Assembly (NCBI GenBank): GCA_024402115.1
Contig: JAKSJQ010000005.1
Span: 16,564 to 80,563, forward strand
From: Bacteroidales bacterium
GTDB taxonomy: Bacteria > Bacteroidota > Bacteroidia > Bacteroidales > UBA932
Direction: 5' to 3'
Length of the DNA stretch: 64,000 bases
Shown here: positions 8,856 to 19,210 of the stretch, in pieces
Layout of the letters: each line of letters starts with the position of its first letter
Numbering within the stretch: the stretch's first letter is position 1
Notes under the pieces: model-generated
Databases searched by the model: none
Told to the model about the DNA's origin: nothing
Seen by the model: only the letters and a program-made list of their open reading frames with translations
Translations under genes and position numbers: made by a program

Positions 8856-10475
8856 TTATTCCCACTCAATTGTTGCAGGTGGTTTTGAGGATACGTCATA
8901 GACTACGCGATTGACGCCGCGGACCTTGTTGATGATCTCGTTGGATACGTCAGCGAGGAAGTCGTAAGGGAGATGTACCCAGTCGGCAGTCATACCGTCG
9001 GTAGAGATCACGGCCCTGAGAGCGACGCAGCGCTCGTAGGTTCTCTCGTCGCCCATGACACCTACGCTCTGTACAGGGAGGAGCATTACGCCAGCCTGCC
9101 AGATGGCATCGTAGAGGTTGTGGGCAATCTGGGTAGGATCGCTAGCGCTTCTCACTTCGGTAGCACCAACGCCGGCGAGAGCCTCGATGGCAGCCTTGTT
9201 TCCGTCGAGAGAGTACTTGCGGAGACCCTTGATGAAGATGTCGTCAGCGTTCCTGAGGACGGTGAGCTTTTCCTCAGTGATGTCACCAAGGATACGGATG
9301 CCGAGTGATGGGCCTGGGAAAGGATGACGGCCGATGAGCTCGTCCTTGATTCCGAGGGCACGTCCTACGCGGCGAACCTCATCCTTGAAGAGAGACCTGA
9401 GCGGCTCGACGATGCCGAGGTGCATCTCCTCTGGAAGACCACCCACATTGTGGTGTGACTTTATCTTCGCGGCGGTACCGTTGATGCCGGCGGACTCGAT
9501 GACGTCAGGATAGATGGTACCCTGAGCGAGCCAGCGCGCGTTCTCGATCTGCTTTGCGTATTTGTCGAAGGTCTCAACGAAGAGCCTTCCGATGATCTTT
9601 CTCTTTCCCTCTGGCTCGGTAACGCCCGCGAGAGCTGCGATGAACTCCTTTGATGCGTCTGCGCCGATCACGTTGAGGCCCATGTCCTTGTAGGACTCGA
9701 GCACATCCTCGAACTCGTTCTTGCGGAGGAGTCCGTTGTTCACGAAGATACAGGTGAGGTTGTGACCGATAGCCTTGTTGAGGAGCACACCTGCCACGGT
9801 TGAATCGACACCGCCGCTGAGACCGAGGATGACCTTGTCGTCACCCACCTTCTCGCGGATCTCCTTGACTGCGGTCTCGATGAATGAGTCCGGAGTCCAG
9901 TCGCCTGAACATCCGCAGATGCCGAGAGCGAAGTTCGAGAGTATCTTGGTTCCCTCGACGGTGTGGAACACCTCAGGGTGGAACTGCACTGCGTAGGTAG
10001 GCTCGCCGTTGATCTGATATGCTGCGTACTCTACGTCCGAGGTGGAAGCGATAGGCTCTGCACCTTCAGGAAGCTTCGCGATGGTGTCGCCGTGAGACAT
10101 CCACACCTGTGAGCTCTTGCTCATTCCGATGAGCAGCGGTGAGTCTGCCTTGGTGACATTGAGGATTGCACGTCCGTACTCCCTGGCGATAGATGCGTTC
10201 ACTGAACCGCCGAAGTGGTGTGCGAGGTACTGTGCTCCGTAGCAGATGCCGAGGAGAGGATACTTGCCCTTGATGCCGTCGAGATTTACCTCAGGCGCAT
10301 TGGCTTCCCTCACTGAGCATGGACTGCCGGAAAGGATGACACCCTTCACGTCCTCGTCTATCTGCGGGAACTTGTTGAAAGGGTGGATTTCGCAATATAC
10401 GTTCAATTCCCTGAGCCTGCGGCCGATGAGCTGGGTAAGCTGGGAACCGAAGTCGATGATAAGAATTTTCTCCAT
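8856..10475 (-). CDS. guaA: GMP synthase (glutamine-hydrolysing)
   Basis: A 539-residue cytoplasmic enzyme that makes GMP from XMP, ATP and glutamine. The class I glutamine amidotransferase domain (about 1-195) has the nucleophile C78 in GICYGAQ and the H166/E168 pair in QFHPEV. The ATP-pyrophosphatase domain has the PP-loop SGGVDST at 220-226. The C-terminal dimerisation domain ends normally in KPPATIEWE. It starts 2 bp after the guaB stop, so guaB-guaA form an operon covering the last two steps of GMP synthesis. Confidence 0.98.
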   Translation of the reverse strand: MEKILIIDFGSQLTQLIGRRLRELNVYCEIHPFNKFPQIDEDVKGVILSGSPCSVREANAPEVNLDGIKGKYPLLGICYGAQYLAHHFGGSVNASIAREYGRAILNVTKADSPLLIGMSKSSQVWMSHGDTIAKLPEGAEPIASTSDVEYAAYQINGEPTYAVQFHPEVFHTVEGTKILSNFALGICGCSGDWTPDSFIETAVKEIREKVGDDKVILGLSGGVDSTVAGVLLNKAIGHNLTCIFVNNGLLRKNEFEDVLESYKDMGLNVIGADASKEFIAALAGVTEPEGKRKIIGRLFVETFDKYAKQIENARWLAQGTIYPDVIESAGINGTAAKIKSHHNVGGLPEEMHLGIVEPLRSLFKDEVRRVGRALGIKDELIGRHPFPGPSLGIRILGDITEEKLTVLRNADDIFIKGLRKYSLDGNKAAIEALAGVGATEVRSASDPTQIAHNLYDAIWQAGVMLLPVQSVGVMGDERTYERCVALRAVISTDGMTADWVHLPYDFLADVSNEIINKVRGVNRVVYDVSSKPPATIEWE

Positions 10476-10477
10476 TA

Positions 10478-12064
<1,587 letters not shown>

Positions 12065-12793
12065 CTAACGGCCCGAAGGGTTCTTCTTCAGGGTGCTCAG
12101 AAGCAGGTCGGAGTCGTAGTTCAGCACGAGTCCGTCAGGGAATCCGACTTCCTTGAGCAGCGGATACAGATAGGTGTAGTCCGCGATGGAGAAGGAGATG
12201 TGCGCATCGCTTCCGAGTATCACCGGAACCTGGTGCTGTGCGCAGAGACGGAGTATCTCGAGGTTGTTGCCCCTCGACGCGGCCTTGCCCCTGCATGGTA
12301 TGAGAGAGGAATTGTTTATCTCCAGTATCGTCCCTGTCCTCTTCGATGCGAGGACGAGCTGCTCGAAATCGAGCTCTGCCGTTCCGTCACCCGGATGGGT
12401 GATGATCTGTATCCATGGGTTCTCCATGACCTTTATCACGGATGCGGTGTTCTCCTCCCTTGTTCCGGGCGTGTAGCAGAGGGAATGCAGGCCGGCGCTG
12501 CGAAGGTCGGTCTTCTCCATGAAGAACTCGTCGAAGTCGACGTTCCCCTCATTGTCGATGATGTTCAGCTCCACGCCCATCAGCAGGCGGACACCGTACA
12601 TCTCGCGCGGGATGACATGCACATTCCTGAAATACAGAGGGTGGCACGCGCCTGGAAGCGAAGGACCGTGCTCGGTGATGCCGAGAATCCCGAGTCCCTT
12701 CTCCGCTGCGGCTTTCGCCATTTCCTGCAAGGTGCTGTACGCATGGCCCGAAGCCACGGTATGGGTATGGAGGTCCAGTGTTACTTTTTTCAT
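12065..12793 (-). CDS. PHP-domain phosphoesterase (YcdX-like)
   Basis: The start at 12793 (MKKVTLDLHTHTVASG, 242 residues) places the first metal motif HTH (H9, H11) at the N-terminus as usual in this family; the frame is open further upstream but reads as non-coding. Later metal ligands are visible in ITEHG, GVELN, THPGD and GSDAH. The length matches the E. coli YcdX class of trinuclear-zinc phosphatases, which cleave small phosphorylated substrates not well defined in vivo. It has no signal peptide and is cytoplasmic. It is a single gene with its own terminator. Confidence 0.88.
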   Translation of the reverse strand: MKKVTLDLHTHTVASGHAYSTLQEMAKAAAEKGLGILGITEHGPSLPGACHPLYFRNVHVIPREMYGVRLLMGVELNIIDNEGNVDFDEFFMEKTDLRSAGLHSLCYTPGTREENTASVIKVMENPWIQIITHPGDGTAELDFEQLVLASKRTGTILEINNSSLIPCRGKAASRGNNLEILRLCAQHQVPVILGSDAHISFSIADYTYLYPLLKEVGFPDGLVLNYDSDLLLSTLKKNPSGR

Positions 12794-13026
12794 TATCTGT
12801 ATGAAATTGACATGCAAATGTAGGTAATAACTGATTATCGGCAACGATCCGGATATAAAAAGTAATAATTAAATAGGTATACGCGATGCTTTACGATGTA
12901 AATGTGACGATATTTTTCCTGTTATTGACAGTGAAAATTTTGGGGAATCATAAGTAAAAAATGAACATTCCATAGCAAATTTTGGATTGTCTCCCATGCG
13001 GACAGTCATTTTTATTGTAAATAACG

Positions 13027-13034
13027 TATATTTG
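13027..13034 (+). promoter_or_regulatory. -7 element of the susCD operon
   Basis: TATATTTG matches TAnnTTTG and lies 38 bp before the susC start. The 280-bp gap between the PHP gene and susC (12794-13072) is AT-rich leader sequence; I see no gene or anti-sigma/ECF pair in it and no clear -33 box. Confidence 0.6.
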
Positions 13035-13072
13035 ACCCACTATTGTTAACCATGTTAAATTATTCAAACCAC

Positions 13073-16000
13073 ATGAAAAAAACAATTGTAAAACTGACGG
13101 CAACTATCCTGTCGTTGTGTGCAATCAGCCTCTCGGCTTTTGCACAGAACAGTGTCAGTGGTAAGGTTGTCGACCAGAATGGTCAGCCGATTGTTGGTGC
13201 TTCTATCATGGTAGAAGGAACAACCAACGTCGGTACAGTGTCGGATTTGGATGGTGCCTACAAGCTTTCGGTACCAGCAAATTCAAGCCTTACAGCTTCA
13301 TGTATCGGCTACACCAGCCAGACTCTTCCAGTGAATGGCACTGTAGTCAATTTCACCCTTTCTGAGGATTCTGAGTTCCTCGAGGAAACCGTAGTCATCG
13401 GTTACGGTGTCCAGAAGAAATCCGACCTCACCGGTTCTGTGGCTTCAGTACGTTCTACCGACCTTACTGACCGCTCAACCACTGATGCTGCTGCCGCTCT
13501 CCAGGGTAAGGCTGCAGGTATCCAGGTCATCAACTCATCAGGAGCTCCTGGTTCAGGTGCAGAGATCCGTGTCCGCGGTTATTCATCTAACGGTGATGCC
13601 GGCCTTGGTCCTCTCCTCATCGTCGACGGTCTCAAGGTTGACAACATCCAGTACCTCGACCCTTCAATGATCGAGTCCATGGAGGTCCTCAAGGATGCAG
13701 CTTCTGCCGCCATCTATGGTGCACAGGCAGGTAACGGTGTCGTTCTCATCACCACCAAGAACGGTGGCAAGTCAAAGGACGGTAACGTATTCTACCAGTA
13801 TCAGATGACCCGCAACTCTCTCGGTACCCATCCTCAGGTCATGAACGCTGAGCAGTACATCACCTGGCAGGAAGAGGCCGGTAACGTTACCCGTCAGGGC
13901 CTTCTCGATTCCAAGATCTGGGACGGCAAGACCGATACCGATTGGGCAAGTGTCGCATACGCTCCTTCATACTCACACCGTCATACCTTCGGTGTTCAGG
14001 GTGGTAACGACCGTGGTTCATACTATACCGCCATCACCTACACTGACCAGGATGGTATCCTCCGTGGCAAGAAGGACTACTACAAGAGACTTTCTGCACA
14101 GATCAACGCTGATTACAAGATCAAGAAGTGGCTCCAGGTTGGTACCAACCTCTCACTCGAGCGTTACAACAGGCAGGCAGTCAGCGAGCATTCAGAGTAC
14201 TTCCAGGGTTCTTCAATCGTAGGTACTCTCGTCATCGACCCTCTCACTCCTGTATATTACACCAACGAAGCCGACATCCCTGTAGGTATGCAGCAGGCTA
14301 TCGCAGGTGGCAAGCAGAAGGTCTACAGAAATGAGGACGGCTACGTATACGCAACCTCAAAGCTCCAGGAAGGTGACGGTGTCAACCCTCTCATCATGAG
14401 GGATCGTCAGCAGGGCAAGAACGAGGGCTTCAACGTACGTGGTACCGTATTTGCCAACTTCACCCCTCTCAAGGGCCTCACCGTAACCTCACGTTTCGGT
14501 TTCCGCATCGGCCAGGCTTACTCTTCAAACTATGAGGATCCTTACTATGTAAACCAGAAGGTTAATTCTACCACCTATAACATCACTGCAGCTTCTACCC
14601 AGAACTACTACTATCAGTGGGAGAACTTCGCAAACTACAACACTACTATTGCGAAGAAGCATAATCTCGGTGTCATGGCAGGTATGTCTTATGTATTCTC
14701 TGATAACCGTGGTGTAAACGGCGGTCTCCAGGGTACTGACCCTCTCAAGGGATATGACGACAACTTCCACTACCTCACTCAGGACAACGGTACCGGTACC
14801 AAGACCCTCGGTGGTGGAGAACCTAACCAGTCTGTAAATATCTCTTACTATGGCCGTCTTACCTACTCTTATGATAACAGGTACAGCGTCCAGGCAAACT
14901 TCCGTGCTGATGCATTCGACTCATCAAAGCTCTCTGCCAAGAACCGCTGGGGCTTCTTCCCTTCAGTTTCTGCAGGTTGGACCATCAGCAACGAGCCTTT
15001 CATGAAGAACGTCAGCAAGAACGCTCTCTCATTCCTCAAGGTACGTGCTTCATGGGGTATCAACGGTAACATCTCTGTCCTCAACGGTTATCCATACTCA
15101 GCTGACATCAGCTACAACAGCATGATCTATCAGTGGCATGTGGACAACAATGTCATCAGCACTGGTTCCATCCCTTCAGGTCTTGCAAATCCTGACCTTA
15201 CCTGGGAGACTTCTCATCAGGTTGACGTAGGTCTCGACGCACGTTTCCTCAACAACAGGTTGACTTTCGCAGCTGACTGGTACAACAAGAATACCGAGGA
15301 CCTTCTCGTAAACAAGTCAAACGTATTTGAGGTTGGTATCAACAACTCTACTGTCAATGCAGGTTCAATCAACAACCATGGTCTTGAGTTCGAACTCGGC
15401 TGGCAGGATCAGATCGGTGATTTCCACTACTCAATCAACGGTAACTTCTCTACTCTCTCCAACAAGGTTACTTATCTTGAGCCTACCGTAGGTCACCTCG
15501 ATGGTGCTTACTTCTCTAATATCAAGATGACCAACTACTTCGAGGTTGGATACCCTATCTGGTACTTCCGTGGCTTCGAATATGCTGGTGTCAACAAGGA
15601 GACCGGTGTCCCTCAGTACTATGACAAGGACGGCAAGATCACCGAGATCGTCGGCAACGACGACTTCAAGTATGTCGGTTCAGGTATCCCTACCTATACT
15701 TACGGTATCACTCTCCGTCTCGACTGGAAGGGCATTGACTTCCTCCTCTTCGGTACAGGTGCCGGTGGAAACCAGCTCATGCCTTGCGTTTACCGTACAG
15801 AGCATCCTCGTATCAACTCTATGACCTACTTCTACGAGAACAGGTGGACTCCACAGAACAAGAACGCTTCTATGCCTTCAGTTGCCAGCATGTCAACTGA
15901 CACCAACTTCTGGTCATCATCTGCAAACCTCTTCAAGGGTGATTACTTCAGAATCAAGCAGATTCAGCTCGGTTATACCCTTCCTAAGGCTTGGAGTCAG

Positions 16001-16180
16001 AAGGCATTCATCGATTCTCTCAGAATCTATGCTTCTCTTGACGACTTCTTCACCATCACCAAGTACCCTGGTTTCGATCCTGAGACCGCTTCAACAGGTG
16101 CTCACAACGGTATCGGTATGGATAAGGGTTCTTACCCTAACTCAAGGAAGATCATCTTCGGTGTAAACCTCTCATTCTAA
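13073..16180 (+). CDS. SusC-like TonB-dependent outer-membrane transporter
   Basis: A 1035-residue protein starting at the ATG of MKKTIVKLTATILSLC; an upstream ATG at 13052 would add an unlikely extension. A signal peptide ends at SAFAQ. A carboxypeptidase-regulatory-like domain follows (about 22-100), then a TonB-dependent plug from VVIGYGVQKKSDLTG with the SusC signature VLKDAASAAIYGAQAGNGV, and a 22-strand-type barrel ending in IIFGVNLSF. It imports oligosaccharides or peptides bound by its SusD partner, powered by TonB. Codon use is extremely biased (CTC, AAC, TAC, GGT), unlike neighbours, which suggests very high expression. No glycosidase is adjacent, so the substrate cannot be read from context. 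Confidence 0.96.
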   Translation: MKKTIVKLTATILSLCAISLSAFAQNSVSGKVVDQNGQPIVGASIMVEGTTNVGTVSDLDGAYKLSVPANSSLTASCIGYTSQTLPVNGTVVNFTLSEDSEFLEETVVIGYGVQKKSDLTGSVASVRSTDLTDRSTTDAAAALQGKAAGIQVINSSGAPGSGAEIRVRGYSSNGDAGLGPLLIVDGLKVDNIQYLDPSMIESMEVLKDAASAAIYGAQAGNGVVLITTKNGGKSKDGNVFYQYQMTRNSLGTHPQVMNAEQYITWQEEAGNVTRQGLLDSKIWDGKTDTDWASVAYAPSYSHRHTFGVQGGNDRGSYYTAITYTDQDGILRGKKDYYKRLSAQINADYKIKKWLQVGTNLSLERYNRQAVSEHSEYFQGSSIVGTLVIDPLTPVYYTNEADIPVGMQQAIAGGKQKVYRNEDGYVYATSKLQEGDGVNPLIMRDRQQGKNEGFNVRGTVFANFTPLKGLTVTSRFGFRIGQAYSSNYEDPYYVNQKVNSTTYNITAASTQNYYYQWENFANYNTTIAKKHNLGVMAGMSYVFSDNRGVNGGLQGTDPLKGYDDNFHYLTQDNGTGTKTLGGGEPNQSVNISYYGRLTYSYDNRYSVQANFRADAFDSSKLSAKNRWGFFPSVSAGWTISNEPFMKNVSKNALSFLKVRASWGINGNISVLNGYPYSADISYNSMIYQWHVDNNVISTGSIPSGLANPDLTWETSHQVDVGLDARFLNNRLTFAADWYNKNTEDLLVNKSNVFEVGINNSTVNAGSINNHGLEFELGWQDQIGDFHYSINGNFSTLSNKVTYLEPTVGHLDGAYFSNIKMTNYFEVGYPIWYFRGFEYAGVNKETGVPQYYDKDGKITEIVGNDDFKYVGSGIPTYTYGITLRLDWKGIDFLLFGTGAGGNQLMPCVYRTEHPRINSMTYFYENRWTPQNKNASMPSVASMSTDTNFWSSSANLFKGDYFRIKQIQLGYTLPKAWSQKAFIDSLRIYASLDDFFTITKYPGFDPETASTGAHNGIGMDKGSYPNSRKIIFGVNLSF

Positions 16181-16193
16181 AATACTGTAGAAT

Positions 16194-17906
16194 ATGAAAA
16201 AGATTATATATGCCGGAATCGCACTTGCAGCATCAATGATGTTTGCTGAGTCATGCAGCCAGAGCCTGCTTGAGATTCCTAAGAAGGGTGTGATTTCAAT
16301 CGAAAATTTCTATCAGACTGAGGATGACGCAGAGTCTGCAGTAAATACTGTCTACGCTGCAGCCATCAAGTACATCAACATCGGACCTGGTTTCGGTGCA
16401 AACTGGACTATCGCTCCGTCTTACTTCATCCTTAAGAATGCTCCTGCAGACGATATCTACTGGGGTTCAGGTAACAAGGGTGACCATGTCTTCGGTATCG
16501 AGATCAACGAGTATCGTCCATCATTCGGTGACAACTCTGACGTTGTAGCAAACAACTATAGAGGTGCTTACCAGTGTATCTACGCTTGTAACCTCCTTCT
16601 CGACCACTATCAGTTCGGTCAGAGCTCAAGAGTCGACAGGTACGTTGCTGAGGCTATGACAATCCGTGCATGGGTTTACATGCACCTTGCTACATACTGG
16701 GGCAACCCTCCATACGTAGACCATGTGCTCGTTGGTACCGACCGTCCTGCAAACACTCCTCATGACGAGGTTATGAAGCACGTCATGGATGACCTCGAAA
16801 CTGCAGCGAAGTACCTCCCTTCAAGAAATGGCAAGGGCGACAAGGACGGCGCAGTACGTCTCACCAAGGAAGCAGCTCTTTCATTCCTCGGCAAGGCACA
16901 GGTTCTCACCGGTGACTATGCAGCAGCAAAGACCACTCTCAAGCAGGTCATCACCTCTGGCAACTACGACCTCGTTCCAAGTGAGGAGATGATGTACCTC
17001 TTCCACAAGAGAGGTGACGGTTCTTGCGAGAAGATCTTTGAGTTCAACTACACCGACAATACTGATGCTATCAAGGGATTCGGTGGTCATATGCATGTGC
17101 AGAACAACCAGGCAAACTTCTGGCGTGACCTCATGAACCTTCCTGACCTCACCATCCAGCTCATGGGTTGGGGCGGTGGCGGAAACCCTTCAAAGAAGTT
17201 CGTTGACGCTCTCGTCGCAAATGAAGGTGACTCTTATCGTCGCAAGGCTTGGATCATCTCTTATGAGGAGCTCCTCTGCCTCAAGTATTCTTCACTCGGT
17301 GACACCGACGAAACTACCGATGAGTTCAAGCTCATGGATAACCGTCGCGGTATCATGAAGGATGTCAACGCTGCCGGTGGTTACTACGCAAACTGCGGTT
17401 GGTTCACTCTCAAGCGCGCTCCTTTCATGGAGGACAAGATCGTCAACAATGACGCAGCTACCGACAACAACCATGTCGTTATGCGTTACGCTGAGGTTCT
17501 CCTCCTCTATGCTGAGGCTTGTGCTATGACCAATGACAACGATGGTCTCCAGTATCTCAACGCTATCCAGGACCGTGCAGGTGCACCTCGCACTTCACTT
17601 ACCATGGAGAACGTGAAGAAGGAGAAGATGTTCGAGATGTACCAGGAGGGTGTCCGCTACGAGGACCTTGTCCGTTGGGGTGACGCTGTTCAGGAACTTG
17701 GCGCAAACGGTTCATATGTTCCTAACTTCCAGGATGAGTTCTGGCTCTCTAACGAGACCAAGCCACATCATGCTGTCCTCAATGAGGCTGATGCACATTA
17801 CAATGGCAGCAACTGTGGTTTCAAGGCTGGCAAGAATGAGCTTATGCCTTATCCATTCGGTGAGCTCCAGATGAACGAAAACATCAAGCAGAATCCTGGT
17901 TGGTAA
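16194..17906 (+). CDS. SusD/RagB-like surface nutrient-binding lipoprotein
   Basis: A 570-residue lipoprotein with lipobox A-E-S-C (Cys21), 13 bp after the SusC-like gene. It has the SusD pattern: an N-terminal SQSLLEIPKKG with Phe/Tyr after it, TPR-like helices (AEAMTIRAWVYMHLATYWGN), and the C-terminal half with RYAEVLLLYAEA and the E-x-x-RYEDLVRWGD motif. It caps the SusC-like barrel and binds the ligand on the cell surface. It shares the extreme codon bias of the SusC gene. It is followed by a strong terminator, so the pair is a two-gene operon. Confidence 0.96.
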   Translation: MKKIIYAGIALAASMMFAESCSQSLLEIPKKGVISIENFYQTEDDAESAVNTVYAAAIKYINIGPGFGANWTIAPSYFILKNAPADDIYWGSGNKGDHVFGIEINEYRPSFGDNSDVVANNYRGAYQCIYACNLLLDHYQFGQSSRVDRYVAEAMTIRAWVYMHLATYWGNPPYVDHVLVGTDRPANTPHDEVMKHVMDDLETAAKYLPSRNGKGDKDGAVRLTKEAALSFLGKAQVLTGDYAAAKTTLKQVITSGNYDLVPSEEMMYLFHKRGDGSCEKIFEFNYTDNTDAIKGFGGHMHVQNNQANFWRDLMNLPDLTIQLMGWGGGGNPSKKFVDALVANEGDSYRRKAWIISYEELLCLKYSSLGDTDETTDEFKLMDNRRGIMKDVNAAGGYYANCGWFTLKRAPFMEDKIVNNDAATDNNHVVMRYAEVLLLYAEACAMTNDNDGLQYLNAIQDRAGAPRTSLTMENVKKEKMFEMYQEGVRYEDLVRWGDAVQELGANGSYVPNFQDEFWLSNETKPHHAVLNEADAHYNGSNCGFKAGKNELMPYPFGELQMNENIKQNPGW

Positions 17907-17947
17907 TCTTTAAGTCAATATCAGGATATAAAAGATATTATGTGCAT

Positions 17948-17978
17948 GAGAGCGGGCCGCGAGGTCCGCTCTCTTTTT
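17948..17978 (+). terminator. Terminator of the susCD operon
   Basis: An 11-bp stem (17948-17958 with 17963-17973, one wobble) with GCGA loop and a T run directly after. Confidence 0.92.
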
Positions 17979-18004
17979 GTGTATGATACCAGATAAAGGT
18001 AAAT

Positions 18005-18090
18005 GTTTGAACCTCAGCAATATATTATACGGACGGCTCTCCCTTGCGGGGGAACCGTCCGTGTGCTTTGTGGCTGAAAGTCAGATGGTT
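18005..18090. repeat. Intergenic palindrome family A, copy 2
   Basis: The core ACGGACGG...CCGTCCGT hairpin spans 18029-18062, with flanking TCAGC on the left and a GCTGA on the right. It closely resembles copies 1 and 3 and again lies at a convergent junction (SusD and HAD genes). Confidence 0.8.
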
Positions 18091-18112
18091 GCGTTGATGC
18101 GTCGGGAGGCTG

Positions 18113-18958
18113 CTATTTCAGCTTGGCCAGACGTGCGAGCTCATAGTCGGCCGCGATCTTGTCGATGATGGAGCAGACGAGGTGGTAGGTGCGGCCGTCC
18201 TTTGTGTAGTTGGCCGGGGTCATGAAGCTCGCCCTGCCCTGCGCGAGAAGCTTGCGTGCGGTTGCGACCTTGCGCTTGTTCTCCGGGTTGTAGACGGCGA
18301 TCGTGTGGCCTCCGAACATCTTCACTATCTTCATGCATGGCACATCGGTGTCTCCGTCGCCGAAATAGATCATGTGCGGGAACGGGATCCTCTTGCGGTC
18401 CTCTGCCTGGCTCTCGTTCACGAGTATGTTGTCCCTGACGGAAAGGATGCCCTTGTTGATCTTAAAGAGGAACTGGGTCTTTGCTGTGTAATCGACAGCG
18501 ACGCCCGGCCACTCTGCGACACCGTCCTTGTCATAGAGGAACGAACATGCGAATATCCTCTTGAACTCGTCTGCGATGCTGGTGCCCTCGATCATCTCGG
18601 TGAGGCCGGAGGAGTTGATGTAGTGCTCGACAATGACACCGTGCCTGCGTCCGTACTCGTTTATGAGCCCGAACCACTCCTTCACGCCCTCGAAGAGCTC
18701 CACCTTCTCGCCGAAGCGGCGGAAATCCTCGCGACGAAGGATGATACCCTTGCGCTTTGCCTCGTCGAACATGAGCTTCATGTAGCTCAGCACGTTGCTT
18801 GCGTCCTGCTGGATCGCGATCTCGTCACTACCCCTCCAGAACTCAGCCGGGCTCTGTCCTATGGCCTGGATGAATCCGAACTCCTGCATGTTGCCGGGAG
18901 ACAATGTCCCGTCGAAATCGTATACCAAAGCTACGATCGGCTTCTTTCTGCTGCTCAT
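18113..18958 (-). CDS. HAD-superfamily hydrolase
   Basis: A 281-residue cytoplasmic protein. Motif I is VYDFDGTLS (D14 nucleophile, D16 acid), and the late metal motif is YFGDGDTDVPCMKI. The cap region at about 25-170 is helical. These features define a haloacid-dehalogenase-fold phosphatase acting on a small phosphorylated metabolite that I cannot name. It is transcribed alone, convergent with susCD, from a -7 element just upstream. Confidence 0.88.
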   Translation of the reverse strand: MSSRKKPIVALVYDFDGTLSPGNMQEFGFIQAIGQSPAEFWRGSDEIAIQQDASNVLSYMKLMFDEAKRKGIILRREDFRRFGEKVELFEGVKEWFGLINEYGRRHGVIVEHYINSSGLTEMIEGTSIADEFKRIFACSFLYDKDGVAEWPGVAVDYTAKTQFLFKINKGILSVRDNILVNESQAEDRKRIPFPHMIYFGDGDTDVPCMKIVKMFGGHTIAVYNPENKRKVATARKLLAQGRASFMTPANYTKDGRTYHLVCSIIDKIAADYELARLAKLK

Positions 18959-18978
18959 TCCAATATCCTTTAGTTTTA

Positions 18979-18986
18979 CAAATATA
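18979..18986 (-). promoter_or_regulatory. -7 element of the HAD hydrolase gene
   Basis: TATATTTG on the minus strand, 20 bp before the start at 18958. Confidence 0.55.
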
Positions 18987-19210
18987 CGAAAAATGACGAT
19001 TCAAATACATCCATAGCCATTTCGTCTGTTTCTTTGAACCATACCCTGCAGTCAGGCTGTGAAAGTAGTGACAATTTGTCAGTCCGTGCGGATTGGAACG
19101 CTAATTGATTCATGGTTCTGCGTCCGGGAGTGCGGCTCCCCTGCCAGACGGACGGCGGGTCGCGGACTTCGGCGGACAGATGAAAACGTAAATATAAAAG
19201 GAAAAAAGAT

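Noticed and set aside
13073..17906. A full polysaccharide utilisation locus around SusC/SusD
   Set aside because: Neighbours are guaB, a PHP phosphoesterase and a HAD hydrolase; no glycosidase, sensor or sigma factor is adjacent.
18182..18973. A 263-codon plus-strand frame opposite the HAD gene
   Set aside because: No motif and the mirror of a clear HAD hydrolase with all its motifs.
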